A stretch of 64,000 nt of DNA. Origin: Bog-473 sp963804055. Lineage in GTDB: Bacteria; Actinomycetota; Acidimicrobiia; Acidimicrobiales; RAAP-2. The stretch lies in NCBI GenBank assembly GCA_963804055.1, contig CAWDOU010000013.1, forward strand, positions 496,001-560,000, in the 5' to 3' direction. The position numbers were made by a program, and so were the translations under genes. The notes beneath the pieces were generated by a model. That model was given only the letters and a program-made list of their open reading frames with translations. It was not told where the DNA came from and made no database searches. The stretch's first letter is position 1. Every line of letters starts with the position of its first letter. Positions 16,734 to 25,269 of the stretch are shown here, piece by piece.

Positions 16734-17018
16734 TCAGCCGTCCAAATCGCCCGGCACGGCGCCGAATGACTCGGTCTCGGCCGGCCTCTGTGCGTGCATC
16801 CGGGCATACCGGAGGACCAGCCCGGTGGCCCCCCACACGAGGACGCTGCACACCGCCAGGGCCAGAGCCAGGCGGACCAGGAGGGTGATCGCCGACAGGT
16901 TCCCGCTGGCCACCTCCCAGAGCGACGGCACCATGAGGGCGGCCGCCAGAACGACCGAGGCAAAGGGGCGGAAGCGTTGGACGTCGATGACGAACGAGCG
17001 GAAATCCCTTCTGGTCAT
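16734..17018 (-). CDS. Small membrane protein of the flagellar cluster, unknown function
   Basis: A 94-residue protein with two predicted membrane helices (about residues 18-38, SVVLAAALMVPSLWEVASG, and about 47-70, VRLALALAVCSVLVWGATGLVL), a basic N-terminus and an acidic C-terminal tail. It overlaps the FlhF-like gene by ATGA and is the last gene of the flhA operon, ending 5 bases before the flgN promoter motif. I do not recognise a family. Its conserved-looking coupling to the FlhF-like gene suggests a role in flagellar placement or assembly, which is inference. Confidence 0.7.
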   Translation of the reverse strand: MTRRDFRSFVIDVQRFRPFASVVLAAALMVPSLWEVASGNLSAITLLVRLALALAVCSVLVWGATGLVLRYARMHAQRPAETESFGAVPGDLDG

Positions 17019-18355
17019 CGGAGCTGCACCATGGCCCGACCCGCCAACAGCAGCGTCCAGCCCAACGTCGAACTCGCCTCCCCCTCCACGAAGGCGATGG
17101 GGCACACCCCGAGGAGCTCGGCTGGTGTGCGCGTGCTGGAGAGGTCCCAGAGCGCCAGGGCGTCGACCGTCGCAAGTTCGGCGATCCACTGCTCCACGTC
17201 GACGCGCTTGCAGCCCGCTGCGACCGCCGCCAAGACATAGTCCGGTGCCGCGTGGTCGAGAAGCCGGCGGAGCTCGCCGTCCAACGGCAGCCCGGGATCG
17301 GCCTCGATTGCCACCACCGCAGTGCCGCGTCGTGCTCGTCGCCGGTCGATCTGACGGGAGAGCCGTGCGTCCGCGGCCTCGCCGCGACCCACGGACTCCC
17401 GACCGGATGCAGCGGCGGTCCCGTCCCGCCGCAGGACGTCGCGGGCATCGAGCGCGAGCGCCCCGGTCACCAGCTCGACGGTGCGAGCGAGGTGCGTTCC
17501 GAACCCGACGACCGCCACCACCGCGCCCTGCCGCGAGGGCAACGGCCGGGGGGCGGGCAGGGTCGCCATGGCATCGGCCAGCACATCCAACGAGGGACGC
17601 CGTGCCGACGGCAGGTAGGTGGGGGGCACACCCAGGTTGCGGAGCCCTGGCCGCAGGTCCGGGATGCGCGCCGGCCGGGCCGCCCTCGCGGGCTGCGCCA
17701 CCGGAGCCGGCCGCGCGGTGGGCACGTCGGGCCGGGCCGCGGGCTTCGATCGGGTCGCCTTCTTCGCTCCCGCCGGCCGCCGGCCGCCGGCCGGTCGCCG
17801 CGTCTGCGCTGCCACTTCCTGCCCCGGGACAGCCGCATTCGCGTCAGTGCCCTTCTCCTCGTCATGGGGAACGGCCTCGGGTGCGGCGGCGTCTTCGAGC
17901 GACACGGCGCCAGGGTGGGGCGGCGCGGGGCGTTCGGGTGTCGTGACCGCACCGATGTCGGGGTCACGCGCCAGTGCCGCCTCCGCTTCCGCCAGCACCT
18001 GGTCGAACGCATCTGCCGGGATCGCCAACGACTGCAAGGACAGCGGGTCAGAGGTGGCTTCGACCAGCCCCGAGAGATGGTCCCTGGGGCCCCCTGACCC
18101 GTCGGCAGGCTGCGGGCGGAGCGTGCCGGCGGTCGGTCCGCCGCCAGGTTCCGCGCGCGATGTCTTCCCGCGGGGTGCCTCCGACCCCGGAGGAGGTGTC
18201 AGCGAGGCGACGAAGACCTCTCGGGCGAAGAACCCGCCGACCCCGCCCCGTCTCGTCTTCCAACACCGCACGGCGCCGGCGTCCCCGAGCGCGGCGCGTG
18301 CCCGGGCGACCGCCTCCTCGGCCGTCCGTCCTTCGAACTGCGTGGAACCGCCCAC
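17015..18355 (-). CDS. FlhF-like protein lacking GTPase motifs
   Basis: A 446-residue protein in the place where flhF usually follows flhA. Residues about 5-55 match the FlhF N-terminal domain (QFEGRTAEEAVARARAALG and RGGVGGFFAREVF). A long proline/alanine-rich, low-complexity linker of about 200 residues follows. The C-terminal part (about 290-446) has the outline of an SRP-type G domain, but where the P-loop should be it reads VVGFGTHLARTVEL, with no GKT. The TKxD guanine-recognition motif is also missing, so GTP hydrolysis is unlikely. The start at 18355 is chosen for the GGGGGAGG site 5 bases upstream. FlhF normally sets the number and position of flagella. Confidence 0.75.
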   Translation of the reverse strand: MGGSTQFEGRTAEEAVARARAALGDAGAVRCWKTRRGGVGGFFAREVFVASLTPPPGSEAPRGKTSRAEPGGGPTAGTLRPQPADGSGGPRDHLSGLVEATSDPLSLQSLAIPADAFDQVLAEAEAALARDPDIGAVTTPERPAPPHPGAVSLEDAAAPEAVPHDEEKGTDANAAVPGQEVAAQTRRPAGGRRPAGAKKATRSKPAARPDVPTARPAPVAQPARAARPARIPDLRPGLRNLGVPPTYLPSARRPSLDVLADAMATLPAPRPLPSRQGAVVAVVGFGTHLARTVELVTGALALDARDVLRRDGTAAASGRESVGRGEAADARLSRQIDRRRARRGTAVVAIEADPGLPLDGELRRLLDHAAPDYVLAAVAAGCKRVDVEQWIAELATVDALALWDLSSTRTPAELLGVCPIAFVEGEASSTLGWTLLLAGRAMVQLR

Positions 18356-18372
18356 GTCGACCTCCCCCCGCT

Positions 18373-20460
18373 TCACTGCGCCACCACGGCCTCATCGGAG
18401 ACGCTCCCGACCGTGTCGAGCGACATGGCCGCCCCGATCTCGCCCGCGCCCACGACGCCCAGACGGGGCAGGCTCGGCTTGAGCAGGCGCCGGAGGGCCA
18501 GACGGAGACGGGTGGCGCAGAGCAGGACGGGCGTGACGCCCCGGGATTCCGCCTCCTGGGTCAACCTGGCGACCTGGCGTACGAGCGACTCGGCGACCGC
18601 CGCCTCGATCCCCAGCGTCCGCCCACGGTCGCCGGTGCGGAGGGAGGCAATGAGGCTCTGCTCCAGAGACGGTGCCATCGTGATGATCGGGATCGTCCCG
18701 TTGACCGCGAACAGCGACCCGATGGTCGGGCCCAGTGCGATCCGGGCCGCCTCCAGCAGGCTGTCGCCGTCCTTCTGTTGCGTGCGCGCCTGCTCGGTCA
18801 TGGACTCAACGATGCGGACGAGGTCGCGCACCGGCACGCCTTCGTCGAGCAGGCCCCGCAGCACCCCTTGGACGTCACCGAGGGTCACGTTGGCGGCTGC
18901 CATCTCCTCCAGCACCACGGGGTTCGAGCCCTTCAGGGCATCCAGCAGCAGCTTGGTGTCCTGCCGCGACAGAATCGTGCCGGCGTGCTCGCGGACGACT
19001 TCGGCCAGATGCGTGGTCACGACCGCCGAGCGGTCCACCACTGTGACGCCTGCCACCACCGCCTGGTGGCTGAGCTCGGCGGGGATCCACTTGGCGCGCC
19101 CGCCGAAGGCCGGATCCCGCGTCTCCACCCCGCCCAATTCCTCCAGGTTCTGGCCCACCGCCAGGAGCTTCCCCCGGGGAGCCTCGCCGCGGGCCACCTC
19201 GACCCCCTGGACCCGGATGGCGTAGACGGACGGAGGCAGGTCGAGGTTGTCGCGCGTGTGGACCTGGGGCATCACGATGCCGAGCTCCGCCGCCACGTTG
19301 CGCCGCAGCGCCTTGACCCGGTCGAGCAGGTCGCCACCCCGTTCGGCCTGCACCAGATCGATGAGCTCGAGCCCGAGCTCCAGGACGAGCTGCTCCACCG
19401 CGATGCCGGCCGCAATCGATTCGGGCGTGTCCGCTGCGGCGACAGCCGGCGCCTGTTCGGGCTCGGCTTCCTTTGCACTCGGGTCCTTCGGGAGACGCGA
19501 GCCGAAGAAGAAGACGCCGCCGCCCACCAGCAGGAAGGGCAACTTCGGGAGTCCCGGGATGATGGCGAGAAAGGCCATGACCAGTCCGGTGGTCCTGACG
19601 ATCGGCCGGTAGCGCGAGAGCTGGGTCAAGACGTCGTGGCCCAGGTTGTGCTCGGTGGCGGCCCGGGTCACGATGATCCCCGTCGACAAGGACAGCAGCA
19701 GGGCCGGGATCTGCGAGACCAGACCGTCTCCGACCGACAGGAGGCTGTAGGTCGAGATCGCATCGGACAGTGACAGGTGGTGCTGGGCCACCCCGATGGC
19801 CAGCCCGCCGATCAGGTTGATGGCGGTGATGACGATGGCCGCGATGGCGTCGCCGCGGACGAACTTGGAGGCACCGTCCATGGCCCCGTAGAAGTCCGCC
19901 TCGTCGGCCACCTCCTGGCGGCGACGGCGTGCTTCCGCCTCGTCGATGGCTCCCGCGTGCAGGTCGGCGTCAATGGCCATCTGCTTTCCCGGCATGCCGT
20001 CGAGCGTGAAGCGGGCCGCGACTTCGGCCACCCTGCCTGCTCCCGACGTGATGACGACGAATTGGATCACGATGAGAATGAAGAAGACGACCAACCCGAC
20101 CAGGATGGAGCCGCCGATCACGAAGTGGCCGAAGCTCTCGATCACCACGCCGGCGTAGCCGTGCAACAAGATGAGCCGTGTCGCGGCGACGTTGAGCGCC
20201 AGGCGGAACATGGTGGCCACCAGGACCAACGTCGGGAAGACCGAGAAGTCGAGGGGGCGCTGCACCTGCATTGCCGTGAGGAGGATGAGGATCGACCCGG
20301 TGATGTTGGCGGTGATCAGGAGGTCGACGACGAAGGTCGGGAGCGGCACCACCAGGACGACGACGACCGCGACGACGGACAGCGGCACCGCCATGGTGGC
20401 CACCCGCCGCCATCGCTGGTCCTGGCCCGGCGCCGGGCCCAGAGCCGCTGGCTCAGCCAC
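18373..20460 (-). CDS. flhA: FlhA, flagellar export gate protein
   Basis: Core export-gate subunit of 695 residues. About eight membrane helices lie in the first 330 residues, with the conserved TANITGSILILLTAMQVQRPLDFSVFPTLVLVATMFRLALNVAATRLIL and the cytoplasmic loop containing RVAEVAARFTLDGMPGKQMAID. The C-terminal cytoplasmic domain (about 360-695) docks chaperone-substrate complexes. I prefer the GTG at 20460 because GGGAG precedes it by 5 bases. A GTG at 20466 is adjacent to that site. A FliA-type promoter lies about 120 bases upstream, so flhA heads its own operon with the FlhF-like and small membrane genes. Confidence 0.95.
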   Translation of the reverse strand: MAEPAALGPAPGQDQRWRRVATMAVPLSVVAVVVVLVVPLPTFVVDLLITANITGSILILLTAMQVQRPLDFSVFPTLVLVATMFRLALNVAATRLILLHGYAGVVIESFGHFVIGGSILVGLVVFFILIVIQFVVITSGAGRVAEVAARFTLDGMPGKQMAIDADLHAGAIDEAEARRRRQEVADEADFYGAMDGASKFVRGDAIAAIVITAINLIGGLAIGVAQHHLSLSDAISTYSLLSVGDGLVSQIPALLLSLSTGIIVTRAATEHNLGHDVLTQLSRYRPIVRTTGLVMAFLAIIPGLPKLPFLLVGGGVFFFGSRLPKDPSAKEAEPEQAPAVAAADTPESIAAGIAVEQLVLELGLELIDLVQAERGGDLLDRVKALRRNVAAELGIVMPQVHTRDNLDLPPSVYAIRVQGVEVARGEAPRGKLLAVGQNLEELGGVETRDPAFGGRAKWIPAELSHQAVVAGVTVVDRSAVVTTHLAEVVREHAGTILSRQDTKLLLDALKGSNPVVLEEMAAANVTLGDVQGVLRGLLDEGVPVRDLVRIVESMTEQARTQQKDGDSLLEAARIALGPTIGSLFAVNGTIPIITMAPSLEQSLIASLRTGDRGRTLGIEAAVAESLVRQVARLTQEAESRGVTPVLLCATRLRLALRRLLKPSLPRLGVVGAGEIGAAMSLDTVGSVSDEAVVAQ

Positions 20461-20579
20461 GCGCACTCCCGGGCCGGTCTCGCAGGACGGTCTTCACGTG
20501 CGGCACTCCTTGCGGGCTCCCGCGTCACATTCCGTCCCTGGACCCGATCCGGCCGTCCTGGCCTTGCACTGCACTCCGT

Positions 20580-20608
20580 ATTACGGCCCGGCACCGGGGC
20601 AGAGTTCA
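20580..20608 (-). promoter_or_regulatory. FliA-type promoter of the flhA operon
   Basis: Minus-strand TGAACTC (20608-20602) and GCCGTAAT (20587-20580) with a 14-base spacer, one longer than in the other copies. It lies in the 170-base gap between flhB and flhA and would give a leader of about 110 bases. Confidence 0.6.
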
Positions 20609-20630
20609 GGGCAGCAGGCCCGACCACCTG

Positions 20631-21740
20631 TCAGCCCGTGGCGCCCAACTCCGTCGGTACGGCCATCCGGTGGACCTCCCGCAGCATCTTGGCGGTGGGC
20701 GAGAGGGAGTACACGAACGCCAGGAGCCGGGCGACGGCGGTGTAGAGGGCAGCGGGGACGACATCGTCCACCTGGCACGATGCGTGCAGGGTCCGGGCCA
20801 GCACCGGGTTCTCCACGACGGGCACCCCGTGCTCCGCCGCCCGGCTGCGGATCCGGGCCGCCACGATGTCGGCGCCCTTGGCCACCACTCTCGGCGCCCG
20901 GTCCCTCTTGCGGTCGTAGGCGATGGCGACGGCGAAGTGGGTGGGGTTGGTGACCACCACGTCGGCCGACGCCACCGCGGCCATCATCCGCATGCGGGAC
21001 AGCTGGCGCGCCTTGCTCCGAAGCGCCCGACGGACCTCGGGCGACCCGTCGTTGCGACGGTTCTCGTCCTTCACCTCCTGCTTCGTCATGCGCAGGCCCT
21101 GCTGGTACGAGCGCCGCTGAAAGACGTAGTCCGCGCCGGCGACCACGAGCGCCACCGCGCCGATGTCGCGTAGCAGCGCCGAGGTGGAGGAGCCCGCGAT
21201 GCCCAGCGTCGTGGGGAGGGGCAGCGTCGCGCCACCGAGCTCGGAACCCATCAGGTGACGGAGGAGCACGTAGCCCATGGCCGCCAGGACGGCCAGCTTG
21301 ACGACGGTCTTGCCGAGGGACCAGAGGCCCTGGGTCGAGAAGATCCGGCCGAAGCCGGTGCGCGGGCTGATCCGCGAGAACTGCGGGGTCAGGGCCTTGG
21401 GCGTGAAGCGGAGGCCCACCTGGGCGAAGGACGTGGCGACACCGATGCCGGTGCACACCAGCACGATCGGGAGTGCCGCCAGGGCCGCCGTCTGGAGGCC
21501 GCTGGCCAGCACGCCCATGGCTCCCGTTGTCGTCGGGTGGGCGACTGCGTCGAGGACGACCTGCAGGAACGAGCCGATGCGGTTGGCGGCCAGACCGGCC
21601 AGCTTCGGCAGCAACACGGCGACGGCGAGCAGGCTGGCCCACCCGCCGATTTCCGTCGACCGGGCGACCTTGCCCTTTTCGCGGACCTCCTTGCGGTGCT
21701 TGGCCGTGGGCTGTTCGGTGCGCTGCGATTTGTCGGCCAC
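20631..21740 (-). CDS. flhB: FlhB, export substrate-specificity switch
   Basis: Export-gate protein of 369 residues. It has the typical N-terminus (DKSQRTEQPTAKHRKEVREKGKVARSTE), four membrane helices between about 35 and 210, the linker QEVKDENRRNDGSPEVRRALRSKARQLSR, and the self-cleaving NPTH at residues 265-268. Cleavage switches export from rod/hook to filament proteins once FliK reports hook length. It follows fliR by 2 bases and ends the motor/export operon. Confidence 0.97.
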   Translation of the reverse strand: MADKSQRTEQPTAKHRKEVREKGKVARSTEIGGWASLLAVAVLLPKLAGLAANRIGSFLQVVLDAVAHPTTTGAMGVLASGLQTAALAALPIVLVCTGIGVATSFAQVGLRFTPKALTPQFSRISPRTGFGRIFSTQGLWSLGKTVVKLAVLAAMGYVLLRHLMGSELGGATLPLPTTLGIAGSSTSALLRDIGAVALVVAGADYVFQRRSYQQGLRMTKQEVKDENRRNDGSPEVRRALRSKARQLSRMRMMAAVASADVVVTNPTHFAVAIAYDRKRDRAPRVVAKGADIVAARIRSRAAEHGVPVVENPVLARTLHASCQVDDVVPAALYTAVARLLAFVYSLSPTAKMLREVHRMAVPTELGATG

Positions 21741-21742
21741 GG

Positions 21743-22501
21743 TCAGGCCCCGAAGATCTGTGTCATGGCCCGCCCGACCAGATTGGTCACGTCCCCGGGC
21801 AATGCGACGAGAGCCAGGCCCACGGCCAACAGGGCAACGAGGATCTGGAGCGGGAAGCCGAACACGAAGACGTTGATCTGCGGGGCCGACTTGGCCAACA
21901 GCGCCAGGAGGATCTGGGTCGCGAAGAGCACGACGATGACCGGCGCGGCGATCTCCACCGCGGCGGCGAAGAACGTGGTCACGTCATCGGTGATCACCTT
22001 CGCCACCGTCCCCAGGGTGATCGGTGGCAGCGTCGTGCCCACGGCCTTGAAGGAGCGCAGGAACCCGTCGACGATCACCAGGACGGCTCCCGTGGTGAAC
22101 AGGAGGGCCGTCGCCACCAGGTTGTAGAACTGGCCGATGATCGGCGTCTGCTGCAGCGAGAGCGGATCGAGGGCCTGCGGAAGGTTGAGGCCCGAGAAGA
22201 GATCGATCAGGCTGCCGGCCGCCACGATCGCCGTCACGAACAACGAGACGACGAACCCGAGCACGAAGCCGATGGCGGCCTGAATCAGTACCTGGGTGAG
22301 GATCTGCGTGTTGCTCGACGGCAGCGCATCGTGCTGCAGCGTGACGGCGGCCTCGACCGCGATGCCGAGTGAGATGCCGATCTTGGCCATGGCCGGGATC
22401 GACTTGTTGGCGAACGGCGGACAGATCACCACCCAGGCCGAGGCTCGCACCAGGGCCAGCACGAAGGCGACGGCGAAGGCGGGCGAGAACGGGATCTTCA
22501 T
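21743..22501 (-). CDS. fliR: FliR, flagellar export gate membrane protein
   Basis: A 252-residue integral membrane subunit of the FliPQR export gate with about six helices. Conserved parts are ALVRASAWVVICPPFANKSIPAMAKIG and GLNLPQALDPLSLQQTPIIGQFYNL, and PVIVVLFATQILLALLAKSAPQINVFVFGFPLQI in the last third. The ATG at 22501 overlaps the fliQ end by ATGA. Confidence 0.96.
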   Translation of the reverse strand: MKIPFSPAFAVAFVLALVRASAWVVICPPFANKSIPAMAKIGISLGIAVEAAVTLQHDALPSSNTQILTQVLIQAAIGFVLGFVVSLFVTAIVAAGSLIDLFSGLNLPQALDPLSLQQTPIIGQFYNLVATALLFTTGAVLVIVDGFLRSFKAVGTTLPPITLGTVAKVITDDVTTFFAAAVEIAAPVIVVLFATQILLALLAKSAPQINVFVFGFPLQILVALLAVGLALVALPGDVTNLVGRAMTQIFGA

Positions 22502-22776
22502 CCCGGCGCGTTGACCATGTTGGGGATGGACTTGTAGAGCTGTTCGGTGTACGTGACGGCGTCGTTGAGCATCCAGTGGCCGCACAGCATCAGGACGAGA
22601 CCGATGGCCACCACCTTGGGCAGGAAGGTGAGAGTGAACTCCTGAATGGAGGTCACCGCTTGGAACAGCGAGACGACCAGGCCGACGACGAGGCTGACGA
22701 CGAGGACCGGTCCGGCCAGTTCGGCGATCAGGACGAGTGCCTGCGACGCCATGTGCAGCACGGTGGTGTCGTTCAT
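22498..22776 (-). CDS. fliQ: FliQ, flagellar export gate membrane protein
   Basis: A 92-residue, two-helix subunit of the FliPQR gate with the family pattern of two long hydrophobic segments (about residues 15-38 and 52-70) joined by FQAVTSIQEFTLTFLPK. It overlaps fliR by 4 bases and follows fliP by 28 bases. Confidence 0.95.
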   Translation of the reverse strand: MNDTTVLHMASQALVLIAELAGPVLVVSLVVGLVVSLFQAVTSIQEFTLTFLPKVVAIGLVLMLCGHWMLNDAVTYTEQLYKSIPNMVNAPG

Positions 22777-22804
22777 CGGTGCTCCCCCGCCATCGGTCCG
22801 GTCG

Positions 22805-23491
22805 TCATGGGTGGAAGGACTGGAGAAGGGAGCTGACGACCAGCGTCCACCCGTCGACGAGCACGAACAGCAGGATCTTGAAGGGGAGAGAGATGAGCGT
22901 GGGGGGCAGCATGTACATGCCCATCGACATCATGATCGCCGACACCACGAGATCGATGACCATGAAGGGAATGAAGATCATGAACCCCATCAGGAAGGCG
23001 GTCTCGATCTCCGACAGCACGAACGCCGGGATGATGGTCGTCAGGGGGAGAGACTGCGGCTTCTTCGCGTTCTCCTTGGCGGAGGAGGTGAAGAGGGCGA
23101 GGTCGCTGTCCCTCGTCTGCGCCAGCATCCAGTGCTTGAGCGGGACCTCCCCCCGGTCGATCGCCTGGGTCGCACTGATCTGACCCTTGTCGTAGGGCTG
23201 CACGGCGACGTGGTTGATCTGCGAGATCACCGGCCCCATGATGAAGAGCGAGAGGATCAGGGCCAGGCCGGCGAGGACCTGGTTGGGCGGGACCGTCTGC
23301 GTTCCGAGGGCGTTGCGCGTCAGCGAGAGCACAATGAACACGCGCGTGAAACCGGTCGTCAGGACCAGGATCGCCGGCGCAATGGCGAGCACGGTGATGA
23401 CGACGATGATGAGCACCGCCGACGACGGGGCCTTGAGCCCGCTCACGTTCACGTTGACGTTCGACGAGGCGGCGAGCAGTGAACCTGTCAT
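22805..23491 (-). CDS. fliP: FliP, flagellar export gate membrane protein
   Basis: Gate-forming subunit of 228 residues with four helices. Signatures include TGFTRVFIVLSLTRNALGTQTVPPNQVLAGLALILS and PAFVLSEIETAFLMGFMIFIPFMVIDLVVSAIMMSMGM, and the end PFKILLFVLVDGWTLVVSSLL. The N-terminus is shorter than in proteobacterial FliP, with little signal-peptide character. Located between fliO and fliQ. Confidence 0.96.
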   Translation of the reverse strand: MTGSLLAASSNVNVNVSGLKAPSSAVLIIVVITVLAIAPAILVLTTGFTRVFIVLSLTRNALGTQTVPPNQVLAGLALILSLFIMGPVISQINHVAVQPYDKGQISATQAIDRGEVPLKHWMLAQTRDSDLALFTSSAKENAKKPQSLPLTTIIPAFVLSEIETAFLMGFMIFIPFMVIDLVVSAIMMSMGMYMLPPTLISLPFKILLFVLVDGWTLVVSSLLQSFHP

Positions 23492-23540
23492 GGGACCCCA
23501 GAAGCTCAGGGGAGTGCCGGGCCGGGCCCGGCGGGACAGC

Positions 23541-23981
23541 TCAGCGACGAACTGTCATCTCCCGCAGGCGTTCGAGAAAGGCATCCCATGCCTTGGGGGC
23601 GTCCGCCCCGTGCGCAGCTGCCAGCCCTGGCAGCGCCAATTCCTCATCGACCCCCGACGGGCGGCCGATCGCGGTGGCCTGGCCCGCCGTGCCGTCGCCG
23701 GCCTGGACCTCTTGGTCCGCCTGTGCGTCGAGCAGGACGCTGATCTGCTGGGGCGTCTGGCCGACGACGACGATCCGTCCCGCGGCCCGCACCACGGCGA
23801 TCGAGCTGTGACGGCCGAGCGACCGCCGATCCATCACCTCGATCTTGCCCGCGTCGGCCTTGGGCAGCCATCGACCCCCGCTCTTGCCCTGGCGGCCGCG
23901 GCCGAACTTCGAGAACAGCCACAGGAGCCCGAGCACGAGCCCCAGGGCGAGGATCATCCGTCCGAATTCGAGAAGCAGCAT
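23541..23981 (-). CDS. fliO: FliO, flagellar biosynthesis membrane protein
   Basis: A 146-residue protein with one N-terminal membrane helix (about residues 5-23) followed by a basic stretch and a cytoplasmic domain with IEVMDRRSLGRHSSIAVVRAAGRIVVVGQTPQQISVL, the FliO core. FliO helps assemble FliP into the gate. The tail of about 60 residues is not conserved. Sits between fliN and fliP, as usual. Confidence 0.9.
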   Translation of the reverse strand: MLLLEFGRMILALGLVLGLLWLFSKFGRGRQGKSGGRWLPKADAGKIEVMDRRSLGRHSSIAVVRAAGRIVVVGQTPQQISVLLDAQADQEVQAGDGTAGQATAIGRPSGVDEELALPGLAAAHGADAPKAWDAFLERLREMTVRR

Positions 23982-23989
23982 CGCCCGCC

Positions 23990-24382
23990 CTAGCCGTCCT
24001 CGTCCGACACGATCTCGGTGATGCGGACGCCGTACTCGTCGCCCACGTCGACCACCTCGCCCCGTGCGATCACCACTTCGCGGTTCAGCACGATGTCCAC
24101 CGGTGCGCCCACGGCCCGGTCCAGCTCAATGACATCGCCGGGCCGCAGCTTGGCCAGATCACCGAACGTCCGCCTGGTCTTGCCGATCCAGACCGAGACC
24201 TCGACGGTGACGCTGCGGAATTGGGCCTCGCGCACCGCGGTCCGGCGCCCCAGGTCGATCTGATCGTCGACGCCCGTCTGCAGTGCAGGCGGGGGCCCGG
24301 GGAATTGCGCCGTCTCGTCGTGAGTCGGCTGGGCGTTGCCGGACGGGTCGCCCTCTGGAGGGGCAGTGTCGGCGAGGGTCAT
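23990..24382 (-). CDS. fliN: FliN, flagellar switch (C-ring) protein
   Basis: A 130-residue C-ring subunit. Residues about 52-130 form the SpoA domain (VTVEVSVWIGKTRRTFGDLAKLRPGDVIELDRAVGAPVDIVLN and EVVIARGEVVDVGDEYGVRITEIV). The first 50 residues are a proline-rich extension without known function. The ATG at 24382 is preceded by AGGAGG and overlaps fliM by 4 bases. Confidence 0.95.
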   Translation of the reverse strand: MTLADTAPPEGDPSGNAQPTHDETAQFPGPPPALQTGVDDQIDLGRRTAVREAQFRSVTVEVSVWIGKTRRTFGDLAKLRPGDVIELDRAVGAPVDIVLNREVVIARGEVVDVGDEYGVRITEIVSDEDG

Positions 24383-25269
24383 GGAAATACCTCCTCTGTG
24401 ATCGAACAGGCCTTGCGCAGCCCCGAGCGGCCGATGGTGGCGCGGGCCACCAGTACGCCGTCGACCCTGACCTCGAGCGGTCGGTCGGTGGGCAGCCCGA
24501 GGTGGAGCTCGTCCCCCACCGAGAGGGTCATCAGCGCGTCGGGGGTGGAGTTGAAAGTGGGGAATTGGACCACCAGGTCGACGGGGACATCGTGCAGGCG
24601 GTGGCGGACATCCATGGCCCGCGTCGCCGCCACGCCCTCGCCCAGGTGACCCGGACGGGTGCGCATGACCTCCGCCAGCTGCCGCATCATCATGAACGGG
24701 AGGCAGAGCACGATCTCGCACTCGGGGCGGTTCCCCAGGGTGAAGGCCAGGTGGGCCGCCAGGCAGGTCTCCGTCGGCGAGGCAACCGAGACGAACTGGA
24801 TGTTGGCCTCCTGCATCTCGAGGGTCGGCGTCGTCGGCTGCAGCCGGGCCAACGTCTTGGCCAGCTCGTCGAGGATCCCTTCCGCCACCGGTGCCAGCAG
24901 TTCCTGTTCGATCTCGGTCAGGACGCGCTCGGGGTACTCCTCTTCCCCCGTGCCGGCGAGGCGCAGGTCCACCACCGCCAGTGCTTCCCCGGTGGGGATC
25001 GCCACCACGCCCTGGCCGGCCAGCGGGGGGAGCGAGAAGGTGAGGAAGTGCAGGCCGTTGCCGAGGTGGTTGGAGATCTCGCCCCAGGTGAGTTGGTCCA
25101 GCGACTGCAACGACAGCACGCTCGGCTGCCGGAGGACCGTCGAGAGGCGGGCGCTGGCGTGGCGGGCGAAGCTGTCGAGCATCACGCTCATCGCATGGAG
25201 ATGGACGCGCTCGAGCGTCTCGGTCCGCCTGAAGTCGTGCAACCGGGCCTCGGCCTGGGGGGTGCTCAT
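24379..25269 (-). CDS. fliM: FliM, flagellar switch protein without the N-terminal CheY-binding peptide
   Basis: Switch protein of 296 residues with the CheC-like middle domain (about 40-220, RLSTVLRQPSVLSLQSLDQLTWGEISNHLGNG and TEIEQELLAPVAEGILDELAKTL) and a C-terminal SpoA domain (about 225-296, VPVDLVVQFPTFNSTPDALMTLSVGDELHL). Two normal features are altered. The first residues lack the LSQxEIDxLL peptide that binds phosphorylated CheY, and the FliG-contacting GGxG reads AGTG. It overlaps motB and fliN by 4 bases each. Directional control may work differently here, and no che gene is in the window. Confidence 0.93.
   Translation of the reverse strand: MSTPQAEARLHDFRRTETLERVHLHAMSVMLDSFARHASARLSTVLRQPSVLSLQSLDQLTWGEISNHLGNGLHFLTFSLPPLAGQGVVAIPTGEALAVVDLRLAGTGEEEYPERVLTEIEQELLAPVAEGILDELAKTLARLQPTTPTLEMQEANIQFVSVASPTETCLAAHLAFTLGNRPECEIVLCLPFMMMRQLAEVMRTRPGHLGEGVAATRAMDVRHRLHDVPVDLVVQFPTFNSTPDALMTLSVGDELHLGLPTDRPLEVRVDGVLVARATIGRSGLRKACSITEEVFP

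Noticed and set aside
17974..19773. A plus-strand open frame of about 600 codons opposite flhA.
   Set aside because: Its translation is low in complexity and unlike any protein, while the opposite strand encodes an unmistakable FlhA.
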